From the NCBI GenBank assembly GCA_035341015.1, contig DAOQUL010000014.1, positions 6,761 to 70,760 of the forward strand: a stretch of 64,000 nucleotides of DNA. Reading direction: 5' to 3'. Made by a program: the position numbers and the translations under genes. The notes below the pieces were generated by a model. That model was not told where the DNA came from and made no database searches. It saw only the letters and a program-made list of their open reading frames with translations. Origin of the DNA: JAKQIM01 sp029557965. GTDB taxonomy: Bacteria > Chloroflexota > Anaerolineae > Anaerolineales > UBA4823. This document shows positions 16,464 through 24,896 of the stretch, one piece after another (position 1 is the stretch's first letter; each line of letters begins with the position of its first letter).

Positions 16464-17194
16464 TTGAACGGGGCAGTATGAACCTGGGACATTCCGCATC
16501 GCTCGCGCAGGAGAACTTGGGGACGATCGGTTTCCTTGCGATTTTCTTCTGCTCGATTGCAGCGGTCATGGTCACCCCGGCTCAATACCTGCCCTGGGCT
16601 GCTGGCGGGTGCCTGCTGGTGGCGTGGTTGGTCTATCCGCAGGCATTCCGCAGCCTGGTACGTTGGCGCTGGTTGGTGATGATCGCACTGCTGGCGCTGC
16701 CGCCCCTCTTCTTGGTGGGGACGATCGACAGCAGCCTGCTGGGCGTACCCTATTCTTCTGAGGGTCTGCTGAGCGCGGTTCAGATTGCCCTGCGCATCCT
16801 GGTGGTGCTAGTGTCGGTACAAGGGTTGACCAGCAAGGCGGATATTTCTTCCATCGCCGGGCTGTTGGAAAAGGCAGGATTGCATGGCCTGGGCTTTTCG
16901 TTGGGCATTGCCCTCAACCTGCTGCCTGCCCTTCAGCAATCGGCTCAAAATGCCTGGCGCAGCTTGTGGATGCGCGGCGGCCTGCGCAAACAGCGCTGGC
17001 GTGGACTGCGCTTACTGGCGGTGACCATCATCGCCAACGCCTTGAAGCGGGCCGAAGAGATTGCCCTGGCAGCCGAAGCGCGTGCCTTTGTGCCTGAGCG
17101 CACTCGCAGTATGCCGGTCAGGGTTGGCAGGTGGGATTGGGGAATCCTGATCCTTGGTGGGCTGGTTGTCATGTGTCTTGTGTTAATCCTTTGA
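16460..17194 (+). CDS. ECF transporter transmembrane component EcfT
   Basis: A 244-residue membrane protein with about five or six hydrophobic segments and the two cytoplasmic coupling motifs expected of EcfT: NAWRSLWMRGG near residue 165 and EEIALAAEARAF near residue 200, where Ala-Arg-X contacts the ATPase groove. The start overlaps the lipoprotein stop as ATGA; an alternative ATG at 16478 also fits. It is the last gene of the tightly packed operon begun by padR. There is no hairpin directly after it; the next gene begins 60 bp downstream. Confidence 0.85.
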   Translation: MIERGSMNLGHSASLAQENLGTIGFLAIFFCSIAAVMVTPAQYLPWAAGGCLLVAWLVYPQAFRSLVRWRWLVMIALLALPPLFLVGTIDSSLLGVPYSSEGLLSAVQIALRILVVLVSVQGLTSKADISSIAGLLEKAGLHGLGFSLGIALNLLPALQQSAQNAWRSLWMRGGLRKQRWRGLRLLAVTIIANALKRAEEIALAAEARAFVPERTRSMPVRVGRWDWGILILGGLVVMCLVLIL

Positions 17195-17253
17195 GTCTTT
17201 GCTACAGCCGTTTCTGTTCATACCTGTACAGGCTTTCATCCCGTGGTGAAAAT

Positions 17254-19854
17254 ATGAAAACCCAGAAGCTGCTTTTATCGATTTGTATGCTCGCCCTGGC
17301 TGTGCTGCTGCTGGCGGCGGCTCCTGCCTGGGCGGCTCCGGCTGGCGTCACCTATTATGTCTCCAGCTCGGGCGGTGATGACGACTATGATGGTCTGTCT
17401 CCGGCCGCGCCGTTCCGCACCCTGGCCCGGGTGAATGGACTAGCCTTACAGCCCGGCGACCAGGTCTTGTTCAGGTGCGGCGATACCTGGCACGGCGAGA
17501 TGCTGACCATTACCCAATCGGGGGCGGCCGGCCAACCGGTGGTCTTTAGCGCATACCCGGCGGGCTGCGCCGACCAGCCAACCATCGCTGGAACCCAGCC
17601 TGTCTACGGCTGGGCCCAGGTGGGTGAGAATTTGTACGCGGCCGATTTGTCTGCCGGGGCCAATGCGGGCAGGTTCGCTTACGGCGTCAACCAACTTTTT
17701 CGTCATGGAGAGCGCCTGCTGCTTGGGCGCTGGCCCAACCTGGATGACCCCGATGGCGGCTATTCGACCATCGACAGCCACCCTAACGCCACCCGCATCA
17801 CCGATAACGAGCTGCCGCCGGGGAATTGGAGCGGGGCAGTGCTGCACATGAAAAGCATCCGCTGGGCCATCCTCAACCGCCAGGTGACGGGCAGTTCGGG
17901 GACCTCGCTGACGGTGGGCAGTGGGCTGGACTGTTGGGCCGAGGGCGGCAACTGCAGCGGCTGGGGCTATTTCTTGAACAACCACGTCAACACCCTGGAT
18001 CGGGATGGGGAATGGGCTGTCAGCGGCAGCACGTTGTACCTGGTCTCCATTTCTGGCGCACCGGCAGATGGGGAGGTGGAAGCCTCTGTCATCCTGGTGG
18101 AGGCTGACAGGCTGTGGCGCTCGTGGGGCGGCATCAACCTGGGGGCCGATTATGGCGCACCGATCTCGTATGTGACGGTTGATAATATCCGGGTTTGGGG
18201 CTGGTTCCGGCATGGTATCGCCACCCCCACCAACATGCACCCCGGCGAGCCTCACGACCTGGTGATCCAAAATACAACCATCAATGATGTAGACGGCATT
18301 GGCCTGAACCTGGGAACCTGGGTCTGGGGTGCCCAGGATGGGCGCCCGAACGGTTGGCGCGGGGGATATAACCTGGTGGTCAGCGGCAATACGATCTGGC
18401 GCGCCAATGAAATGGGGATCAACCTGTATTCGCGCGCTTCCAGCTTCACCGGTAATACCCTCAGCGATATTGCCCGCATCGAAAACCTGGGCGCGATTGG
18501 GATGGGCTGTGGGTATGACGAGGGGGATGCCAGCGGCGGTGTGTGCACAGAAGACGGCGACGGCATCCGGATCAAGATCGACCAGCCCGCAGACACCGGT
18601 AACACCAACACCTTCAGGGGCAACCGCCTGGAAAGGATTGGCTACAACGGGTTTGATGTTTTTGGGTATGGTAATACGTTTGAACAGAACGTGGTCGTGC
18701 AGGCCTGCATCTCGAAGGGCGACTGCGGTGGGGTGCGCACGTTTGGCCGCGATAATCTCTCTGCCAGCGCAGTCCATGATCTTAGCTTTACCCAGAACAT
18801 GATCATCAATACCATTGGCAACACCGATGGCTGCCGGGATGATTTCGACGCGCTATTTGGCTTCGGCTTTTACATCGACAATTACTCGCGCAACATTGTG
18901 ATCAGCGGCAACACGGTGATCGGTTCTACGGCGCATGGCATCTTGTTCCAAAACTCTACCGGCACGGCTGACAACAACACCCTGTACAATAATGGCGATA
19001 ACCCCGATTACGAGGCCGGGCAGCTGTACATCACCAACGGCTGGGACGATCCGTCTTACGTGAGCAGCAGCACGGGCAATATCTTCTTCGGCCTCCGGCC
19101 CCAGGCCAGGACCCTGGCAGCCGGCAGCCCCGAGCGCCTGGGTGTTTCGGATCACAATGTCTATTTTCACCCCTACCGTACCAACCACATCTATGCCGGC
19201 GGCGAATACAGCCTGGCCTCATGGCAGAGCGCCAGCGGGCAAGATGGGCATTCAAGCGAGCATTGGTACACCCAGGCGGCTGGAGAAGAACCTCGCTCGC
19301 TCATTTTCTATAACGACACCCCGCAAACGCAAGCCTTTGACCTGGGCAGCATTTATTACTTTGACCTGGACCAGAAGCCTGTCTTTGGCAGCCTCAGCCT
19401 GGCGCCTTACACGGCGCGCATCCTCATTGACAGCGGCTTGGTGACTGACTTGGCGGTGAGTATGGAGCTGATTGGCAGCGCGGAGACAGCCCCTGGCGCG
19501 CCGCTCACTTACACCATTACCCTGGTAAACCAGGGCGCTGCCGATGCCGCCAATATCAGCCTCGAGAACCTCATTCCCGCAGAGATTGTGAATACCAGTT
19601 GGACGGTTGACCCTGGCATGGTGACCTTGCAAGATGGCACCCGTTATGCCTGGCTGATTGCCAACCTGCCGGCAGGTGGCATGCTCGTGTTCACGCTCCA
19701 GGGGCAATATGCCAGCCATGTGACGGCAGGCATGCCGCTATGGGTCAGCGCCGCGGCCAGCACTGCCTCGCCAGAGAGTGACTTGAATAACAACGCCGCC
19801 GGCTTGCATTTGGGTGCATGGCGGTTCTTGTATCTGCCATTGGTTGGGCGTTAA
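17254..19854 (+). CDS. Secreted parallel beta-helix protein with DUF11-like domain and YLP tail
   Basis: An 866-residue exported protein. The start at 17254 is chosen for the signal peptide (KTQKLLLSICMLALAVLLLAA, cleavage near AWAAP). The body opens YYVSSSGGDDDYDGLSPAAPF, as in glycan-acting beta-helix proteins, and has many helix coils (NTIWRANEMGINLYSRASS, GNRLERIGYNGFDVFG, GNTVIGSTAHGILFQNS). Residues about 735-850 form a DUF11-type immunoglobulin-like domain (LVTDLAVSMELIG, TYTITLVNQGAADAAN). The end WRFLYLPLVGR matches the tails of two other secreted proteins here. Polysaccharide binding or lyase activity is plausible but no active site can be named. Confidence 0.8.
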   Translation: MKTQKLLLSICMLALAVLLLAAAPAWAAPAGVTYYVSSSGGDDDYDGLSPAAPFRTLARVNGLALQPGDQVLFRCGDTWHGEMLTITQSGAAGQPVVFSAYPAGCADQPTIAGTQPVYGWAQVGENLYAADLSAGANAGRFAYGVNQLFRHGERLLLGRWPNLDDPDGGYSTIDSHPNATRITDNELPPGNWSGAVLHMKSIRWAILNRQVTGSSGTSLTVGSGLDCWAEGGNCSGWGYFLNNHVNTLDRDGEWAVSGSTLYLVSISGAPADGEVEASVILVEADRLWRSWGGINLGADYGAPISYVTVDNIRVWGWFRHGIATPTNMHPGEPHDLVIQNTTINDVDGIGLNLGTWVWGAQDGRPNGWRGGYNLVVSGNTIWRANEMGINLYSRASSFTGNTLSDIARIENLGAIGMGCGYDEGDASGGVCTEDGDGIRIKIDQPADTGNTNTFRGNRLERIGYNGFDVFGYGNTFEQNVVVQACISKGDCGGVRTFGRDNLSASAVHDLSFTQNMIINTIGNTDGCRDDFDALFGFGFYIDNYSRNIVISGNTVIGSTAHGILFQNSTGTADNNTLYNNGDNPDYEAGQLYITNGWDDPSYVSSSTGNIFFGLRPQARTLAAGSPERLGVSDHNVYFHPYRTNHIYAGGEYSLASWQSASGQDGHSSEHWYTQAAGEEPRSLIFYNDTPQTQAFDLGSIYYFDLDQKPVFGSLSLAPYTARILIDSGLVTDLAVSMELIGSAETAPGAPLTYTITLVNQGAADAANISLENLIPAEIVNTSWTVDPGMVTLQDGTRYAWLIANLPAGGMLVFTLQGQYASHVTAGMPLWVSAAASTASPESDLNNNAAGLHLGAWRFLYLPLVGR

Positions 19855-19884
19855 TGGACTTAGATCTATAGATGCAAAGCCCTC

Positions 19885-19920
19885 TTGACAATTTGAGACT
19901 ATATCGTAAAATTACGATAT
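19885..19920 (+). promoter_or_regulatory. arsR promoter with embedded ArsR operator
   Basis: A -35 TTGACA (19885-19890), 16-bp spacer and -10 TAAAAT (19907-19912) lie inside a perfect dyad TATCGT-N6-ACGATA (19902-19919). Transcription should begin at about 19918-19920, i.e. on the ATG itself, so the mRNA is probably leaderless. Confidence 0.72.
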
Positions 19921-20248
19921 GAATGACACGCTGAATCTGGATCAAAAACGCCTGGCCCGGATGTTGAAAGCCCTGGGTAACCCAATCCGCTTTCAGATTG
20001 TTGAATACTTGGCCTCCAACCAAGTTTGCATTACCAATGATATTGTGCGGGTACTTCCACTGGCGCAGTCCACGGTCAGCCAGCACCTCAAGGTCTTACG
20101 CGATGCCGGCCTGATCCGGGGTGAGATTGAAGGCCCAGCCACCTGTTATTGCCTGGACCCTGAAGGCATCCAGTGGCTTAAAGACCAGATCGGGAATTGG
20201 CTGCCTGGCTGCTGTGGGCCAGGGAGCCAGTTGATTCAATTGAGGTAA
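19919..20248 (+). CDS. arsR: ArsR/SmtB family arsenic-responsive repressor (first copy)
   Basis: A 109-residue winged-helix repressor: LKALGNPIRFQIVEYLAS, then the recognition helix in QSTVSQHLKVLRDAGLI and a C-terminal dimer helix. Candidate metalloid ligands are the Cys in NQVCITN, ATCYC and the C-terminal PGCCG pair; the classical ELCVCDL box is not present, so the sensing site differs from E. coli ArsR. No Shine-Dalgarno; the start codon sits on the predicted transcription start. It should repress itself and the methyltransferase gene downstream, which carries the same dyad. Confidence 0.88.
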   Translation: MNDTLNLDQKRLARMLKALGNPIRFQIVEYLASNQVCITNDIVRVLPLAQSTVSQHLKVLRDAGLIRGEIEGPATCYCLDPEGIQWLKDQIGNWLPGCCGPGSQLIQLR

Positions 20249-20270
20249 ACGCCGGAAAGGCGTTTTTTTT
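20248..20270 (+). terminator. Rho-independent terminator after arsR
   Basis: AACGCC / GGCGTT stem with a GGAAA loop followed by eight T (20263-20270). It separates arsR from the methyltransferase gene, which has its own operator. Confidence 0.8.
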
Positions 20271-20279
20271 GCGCATATA

Positions 20280-20297
20280 TATCGTCTTTTTACGATA
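20280..20297 (+). promoter_or_regulatory. Second ArsR operator before arsM
   Basis: TATCGT-N6-ACGATA, same half-sites and spacing as the dyad over the arsR start, 12 bp before the methyltransferase ATG and directly upstream of its AAAGGAG. The same repressor should control both units. Confidence 0.68.
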
Positions 20298-20309
20298 AAG
20301 GAGCACGAC

Positions 20310-21722
20310 ATGACAATTACCAATCCCTCTGCTGCTTATTTCGACCAGGTTGCCGGGCAATGGGACGCCCTGCGCAGCGGGTACTTCCGGGAGGCCGTGC
20401 GTGATGCGGCGATCGCCAAGGCCTACTTGCACCCCAAGATGCTCGTGGCAGACGTTGGCTCGGGCACCGGCTTCATGGCCGCGGGGCTGGCCCCGCTGGT
20501 TGAGAAGGTGCATCTGCTAGACGGGTCTGCTTCAATGCTGGATGTCGCCCGCCAGAACCTGGCTCAGTTCGCTAACCTGGAATTCCACGCCGCCGATGGC
20601 CTGGCCCTGCCCCTGCCTGATGCCAGCCTGGACGCTGTGTTTGCCAATATGTATCTGCATCACTGCCCCGATCCGCTGGCTGCCATTCGTGAAATGATGC
20701 GCATCTTGCGCCCCGGGGGACGCCTGGTGATCACGGACATGGATGCCCACCGTCATGAGTGGATGAAGGCTGAAATGGCAGATGTTTGGCTGGGCTTTGA
20801 GCGCCACCAGTTGCGTACCTGGTATGAGGAAGCCGGCCTGGTCAATGTGATCGTAGACTGCACCGGCGAGAGTTGCCAATCAGAGTGCCAGAGTCAGGAT
20901 GGCGAGCACGTGGATATCAGCATCTTTGTCGCCGCGGGGACGAAACGCATCGCCGCCCGCGATGCCGTTCAGGCCAGTTATGCTGCCCGGGCTTTGGGCG
21001 GCTCATCTTGTTGCAGCGAGGCGAGCTGTTGTGCGCCCGGCGATGCCTTGCCCGGCGTGATCTCGCTGGATGAAATTGCTTCTGTGGACTGGAATGGCGG
21101 ATATACGCCTGCTGATAAAACAGGTGTTCCTTCTGAAGCGGCCGAGTTTTCGCTGGGCTGTGGTAACCCGCTGGCTATGGCTGGCCTGCGAGAAGGCGAA
21201 ACCGTGCTGGATATCGGTTCAGGCGGCGGGTTGGACGCCTTCATCGCCGCCCGGCGCGTGGGGCCGACCGGGCAGGTGATCGGCGTGGATATGACACCTG
21301 CTATGCTCCAGCGTGCTCGCCGCGCCGCCAAGAAGGGCGGCTTTGACCATGTCAAGTTCAAGCATGGCTTTGCCGAAAAGCTGCCCGTCCCAGATGCGTC
21401 TGTGGATGTGATCATCTCGAATTGTGTGATCAACCTGACCGAGGATAAGGGTAAGGTATTCCGTGAGGCCTTCAGGGCTTTGCGCAAGAATGGACGCCTG
21501 GAAGTGAATGATGTTGTCTTCGGCGGGGCGATCTTGCCTGCTGCGCGTCTATCTCAAGCAGGCTGGTCGGAGTGCGTCTCGGGTGCGCTGCCCGAGCAAG
21601 AATATGTTGACCTGGTCAGGCAGGCCGGTTTCCAAAAGGTCAGCGTGCGGCGCAGCACCAGTTCGGGAACCTCAGACGGCGTGCCAATCTACAGCGTGCA
21701 GGTATCGGCGGTTAAAGAGTAG
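20310..21722 (+). CDS. arsM: Fusion of two SAM methyltransferase domains; C-terminal half is arsenite methyltransferase ArsM
   Basis: A 470-residue protein. Residues 1-215 are a class I methyltransferase (VADVGSGTGFMAAGL, DGLALPLPDASLDAVFANM, DMDAHRHEWM) like those often found beside ArsR. A Cys-rich linker follows (CQSEC, SSCCSEASCC). Residues about 255-470 are ArsM: SLGCGNPLAMAGL, VLDIGSGGGLDAFIAA, IISNCVINLTEDK and WSECVSGALPEQEY, which place the three conserved As(III)-binding cysteines. ArsM converts As(III) to methylated arsenicals. Canonical ArsM is about 280-400 residues, so the added N-terminal enzyme domain is unusual. AAAGGAG gives a firm start. The end overlaps acr3 by 11 bp, convergently. 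Confidence 0.88.
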   Translation: MTITNPSAAYFDQVAGQWDALRSGYFREAVRDAAIAKAYLHPKMLVADVGSGTGFMAAGLAPLVEKVHLLDGSASMLDVARQNLAQFANLEFHAADGLALPLPDASLDAVFANMYLHHCPDPLAAIREMMRILRPGGRLVITDMDAHRHEWMKAEMADVWLGFERHQLRTWYEEAGLVNVIVDCTGESCQSECQSQDGEHVDISIFVAAGTKRIAARDAVQASYAARALGGSSCCSEASCCAPGDALPGVISLDEIASVDWNGGYTPADKTGVPSEAAEFSLGCGNPLAMAGLREGETVLDIGSGGGLDAFIAARRVGPTGQVIGVDMTPAMLQRARRAAKKGGFDHVKFKHGFAEKLPVPDASVDVIISNCVINLTEDKGKVFREAFRALRKNGRLEVNDVVFGGAILPAARLSQAGWSECVSGALPEQEYVDLVRQAGFQKVSVRRSTSSGTSDGVPIYSVQVSAVKE

Positions 21723-22803
21723 CTCTTGCTCCGCCAAACATGCGCTTCTGCAAGAAGAAGGCCACGTTCACCAGGCCGATCATCACCGGCACTTCCACCA
21801 GCGGACCGATGACTGCGGCAAAGGCCGCACCGCTGTGGATGCCGAACACTGCCACTGCCACAGCAATCGCCAGCTCAAAGTTGTTGCTGGCTGCGGTAAA
21901 GGATAGGGTGGTGGTTTTGGAATAGTCTGCCCCTAGGCGATGTCCCATCCAGAAGCTGACCAGGAACATGACCACGAAGTAGATCAGCAGCGGGATAGCA
22001 ATTCGCACCACATCGCCGGGAATCTGTACGATCAGGTTGCCTTTCAGGCTGAACATGACCACGATGGTGAAGAGTAGGGCGACCAGGGTCAGTGGGCTGA
22101 TTTTGGGCACAAATTCCTTGTGATACCACTCCTTGCCTTTCATGCGCACTAAGAAGAAGCGCGTCAGAAAGCCGGCGATGAAGGGGATGCCCAGGTAAAT
22201 GAAAACGCTTTTGGCAATCTCACTGATGGTGATATGCACCGTCGTGCCGGTTAACCCGAACCAGGTGGGCAGCACGGTGATGAACACCCAGGCATAGACG
22301 CTGTAGAACAGTACCTGGAAGATGCTGTTGAAGGCCACCAGCCCGGCGGCGTATTCGGTGTCGCCGTGGGCCAGCTCATTCCAGACGATGACCATGGCGA
22401 TGCAGCGCGCCAGACCGATCATGATCAGCCCGGCCATGTATTCAGGGTAACCGCGCAGGAAAATGATCGCCAAGACGAACATCAGCACTGGCCCGATCAC
22501 CCAGTTTTGGATCAGCGACAATGCCAACACTTTCTTGTTGCGGAATACCTCGCCCAGCTCTTCATACTTAACTTTGGTGAAGGGCGGGTACATCATCAAG
22601 ATCAGGCCGATGGCAATCGGGATATTGGTGGTTCCGACCGAAACGGCATCGTTGAAGCGCTGAACACCATCTGGGAATAAGAAGCCAATCGCCACGCCGA
22701 TGGCCATGGCCAGGAAGATCCACAGCGTCAGGTAACGATCTAAGAAGGAAAGCTGCCGGGTCAGGCTGGCGGCTGGAATTGTTGTGGAACCGTTGTTCAT
22801 CAT
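21712..22803 (-). CDS. acr3: Acr3-type arsenite efflux transporter
   Basis: A 363-residue polytopic membrane protein of the BASS superfamily: LSFLDRYLTLWIFLAMAIGVAIG, MMYPPFTKVKYEELGEV, then MIGLARCIAMVIVWNELAHGD with the essential TM4 Cys, and QVLFYSVYAW. The length is typical for Acr3(1/2). It exports As(III) using the proton gradient. The start is one of two adjacent ATGs behind AAAGGAG. It is the last gene of the minus-strand ars run (arsR2, arsP, trx, trx-like, acr3), while the methyltransferase faces it from the other strand. Confidence 0.92.
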   Translation of the reverse strand: MMNNGSTTIPAASLTRQLSFLDRYLTLWIFLAMAIGVAIGFLFPDGVQRFNDAVSVGTTNIPIAIGLILMMYPPFTKVKYEELGEVFRNKKVLALSLIQNWVIGPVLMFVLAIIFLRGYPEYMAGLIMIGLARCIAMVIVWNELAHGDTEYAAGLVAFNSIFQVLFYSVYAWVFITVLPTWFGLTGTTVHITISEIAKSVFIYLGIPFIAGFLTRFFLVRMKGKEWYHKEFVPKISPLTLVALLFTIVVMFSLKGNLIVQIPGDVVRIAIPLLIYFVVMFLVSFWMGHRLGADYSKTTTLSFTAASNNFELAIAVAVAVFGIHSGAAFAAVIGPLVEVPVMIGLVNVAFFLQKRMFGGARATL

Positions 22804-22865
22804 CTGGAGCTCCTTTGATAATTGTTCAACGATGTGCTGATCTCAAGGGTGATGGGATCAAAATA

Positions 22866-23130
22866 TCAACCGGCTGCTTCTTGCAGCCATTGGATCACTT
22901 CTTCTTTTTTTGGGAAAACGCCCCACGCAGACCAATTCTTCGTTCACTACCAGGCTGGGCAGGATGACAACCTGGGTATAGGTCAGCATTTCGTCCAATG
23001 TCTTGACCTGCGTAATAACAAGCTCTAGATCGGGGCGTGTTTTGCGCAGATCATTCCAGGCCGCCTGCACCGTGCGGTTGACGGCGTAGCGTTGAGGGCT
23101 CTTATAGCTGAGGATCTTGACCCGCATCAT
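22866..23130 (-). pseudogene. Thioredoxin-like gene without CxxC, frameshifted in an A7 run
   Basis: The gene overlaps its upstream paralogue as ATGA and reads MMRVKILSYKSPQRYAVNRTV ... VVILPSLVVNEELVCVGRFPKK, clearly parallel to its neighbour (VISTPGLVVNEKVVCSGRIPTSAEV). At the seven-base A run (T run at 22905-22911 on the plus strand) the frame shifts; the literal frame ends in KRRSDPMAARSSR. Skipping one A restores EEVIQWLQEAAG and a stop at 22866. The active-site CxxC is replaced by KSPQRY. It is either a decaying paralogue, a slippage-dependent gene or a sequencing indel. Confidence 0.6.
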
Positions 23131-23381
23131 GCTTCAGCGGTCAGCGCATCAGCCAGCCAGGTGGTTACTTCGGCGGAGGTGGGGATGCGCCCCGAGCAGA
23201 CCACTTTTTCGTTCACTACCAACCCGGGCGTAGAGATGACGTTGTATTCCATGATCTGGTTATAGTCGGTGACCTTGATCACTTCGGCCTCCACTGCCAG
23301 GTCGGCGACCGCTTTGCGGGCGATCTGCTCGACGCGCTTGCAGTTGGCGCAGCCAGAACCGAGAACTTTGATGGTAAGCAT
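23127..23381 (-). CDS. Small thioredoxin/glutaredoxin-like protein with CANC motif
   Basis: An 84-residue thioredoxin-fold protein, LTIKVLGSGCANCKRVEQIA with the redox pair CxxC near residue 11, then the cis-Pro segment ISTPGLVVNEKVVCSG. This short redox-active disulfide protein type is common beside arsenic permeases. It may reduce As(V)/organoarsenicals or maintain permease or ArsR cysteines; the specific role is inferred. GGAGG sits 5 bp before the ATG. It lies 33 bp downstream of the permease gene in the same direction. Confidence 0.85.
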   Translation of the reverse strand: MLTIKVLGSGCANCKRVEQIARKAVADLAVEAEVIKVTDYNQIMEYNVISTPGLVVNEKVVCSGRIPTSAEVTTWLADALTAEA

Positions 23382-23414
23382 AGAAACCTCCAGAAATTTG
23401 ATTTTGAGATGGGG

Positions 23415-24896
23415 TTATTTTGAAACTTCTTGGGCGGCGTTCATGTGCGCCTGGTTGCGGCGGCTTACCCACCACAGCCCGCCCGTCAGGATTGCCACGA
23501 AGGCCGCCAGGTAGAGGGCAATGAGGCCAATGCTGGCGCCATCGACCCAAGAACCATAGATCAACCCGGCCAAAGTGCTGAACAACGCCACCCAGAACAC
23601 ATACACCCAGGCTTTGAGGCGCCCGATGATGGTGGCCGTGATCAAGATGCTTTGCAGGCTCAGTTCGGGGTCGGCCATCAGGTAAGCCAGCAGTGGGCCG
23701 CGGTGCATGCCCAGGCTGAGGAACATGTTGGCGATGGGCACTTCTACCAGGGTGGGGAAGTACATGAACACGCCAAAGACCACCCCCGCCAGGTTGCCCA
23801 GCAGGGTATTGTCACCTGCCAGGGCTTCGATCCACTCGGGCCGGATGAGGACGCGGATCACGCCCACGCTGAACACGCCCACGATGAGCAAGGGGAAGAT
23901 CTGCTTGACGAATTTCCACGACTCCCAAAGGAAATCGCGTTGTTCATCCTCGTTGAGTTGTTTGCGCAGCAGCCAACCCAGCAGGGCCAGGGCCAGCAGT
24001 ACGCCAAAGAATTTACCCGTGAACAGGATGTCCAGCCCGCCAGCGTGGGGCTGCATTCCCAGGGCTGCCGTCAGCAGGGTGAGGCCCACCAGGATCAAAG
24101 AAATCCAGGTCCAGCGGTTGAAACCTTCGTGAATGCGCTCGATCCCTTTCCACGAAGCCAGGCCGATCAGCCCCAGCAGGCCAATGAGCAGGGTCCCCTG
24201 GGCGGTCACGCCCTCTTCGCCTTTGGTGGGGTCAAAAGGCACCAGGCGGTAGAGCCACTCCTGGAAAGCATCCAGGCCTGGGATGGGCAGGGTCAGTTGC
24301 GCATAGGCGTTGGTCAGCAGGCCAACCTTGAGCGTGCCCGAGAGCAGCAGCGCCACCAGGATCAGCAAGAAGGCCAGGGTAGTGCGGCGCATCCCCTTCC
24401 GCGCCTGCCCGGCAAATACCTCATCCGTAGCCTTGTCGTGGGCAATATCTGAGCGGCTGAAGAGCAGGGCCATGATCAGGCCGATGCCGATGCCAAAGAC
24501 CAGAGAGAGCAGCAGGCGGGCAAAAGCCAGGTCAGGGCCGATCACGCCGCCGGTATAGACCAGCGCCAGGATGTTGGCCGCGGGAGCGAAGAACAAGAAG
24601 GTGATCGCCGGGCCCAAACCGGCGCCTTTTTTGTAGATGCCGGCAAAGAGCGGCACAATGGTGCAAGAGCAAACGGCCAAAACCGAGCCTGCCAATGCCG
24701 CCGCCGGGTAAGAAATGAATTTGGGTGTATTGCGGCCCAAGAAGCGGGTGACGGATTCTTTGGGGATGAGAGCCGTCATGGCGCCGGCAATGTAAAAGGC
24801 CGGCACCAGGCACAGCAGCACGTGCGCTGCCAGGTAAGCTGCCAGGTTCCCCAGGCCGCCCTGCACCAGCCGTAAAATGAAATCAATCCCGTTCAT
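23415..24896 (-). CDS. arsP: ArsP-type (DUF318) permease, probable organoarsenical exporter
   Basis: A 493-residue permease. The family signature is complete: AVCSCTIVPLFAGIYKKGAGLGPAITFLFFAPAANILALVYTG, with the Cys-Ser-Cys pair. A second repeat has FPTLVEVPIANMFLSLGMHRGPLLAYL. About ten transmembrane segments and a central cytoplasmic loop near residues 150-170. ArsP exports trivalent methylated arsenicals, which fits the ArsM fusion in this island. The start overlaps the arsR2 stop (ATGA), showing translational coupling. It is longer than typical ArsP (300-400) because of an extended middle region with KEGEEGVT-type loops. Confidence 0.83.
   Translation of the reverse strand: MNGIDFILRLVQGGLGNLAAYLAAHVLLCLVPAFYIAGAMTALIPKESVTRFLGRNTPKFISYPAAALAGSVLAVCSCTIVPLFAGIYKKGAGLGPAITFLFFAPAANILALVYTGGVIGPDLAFARLLLSLVFGIGIGLIMALLFSRSDIAHDKATDEVFAGQARKGMRRTTLAFLLILVALLLSGTLKVGLLTNAYAQLTLPIPGLDAFQEWLYRLVPFDPTKGEEGVTAQGTLLIGLLGLIGLASWKGIERIHEGFNRWTWISLILVGLTLLTAALGMQPHAGGLDILFTGKFFGVLLALALLGWLLRKQLNEDEQRDFLWESWKFVKQIFPLLIVGVFSVGVIRVLIRPEWIEALAGDNTLLGNLAGVVFGVFMYFPTLVEVPIANMFLSLGMHRGPLLAYLMADPELSLQSILITATIIGRLKAWVYVFWVALFSTLAGLIYGSWVDGASIGLIALYLAAFVAILTGGLWWVSRRNQAHMNAAQEVSK

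Noticed and set aside
13914..17194. Cobalt or nickel (CbiMNQO-type) transporter
   Set aside because: No CbiM/NikM motif and no CbiN; the neighbours are molybdenum-type genes, not cobalamin genes.
17446..18777. Long minus-strand open frame (443 codons) inside the beta-helix gene
   Set aside because: It is the antisense shadow of a GC-rich real gene with signal peptide and domain motifs; the antisense protein is Ala/Asp/Val/Ile-rich without family motifs or a ribosome site.
23430..24452. Plus-strand open frame of 340 codons opposite the arsP gene
   Set aside because: No motif, His/Gln/Asp-rich antisense composition; the minus strand carries the complete DUF318 signature.
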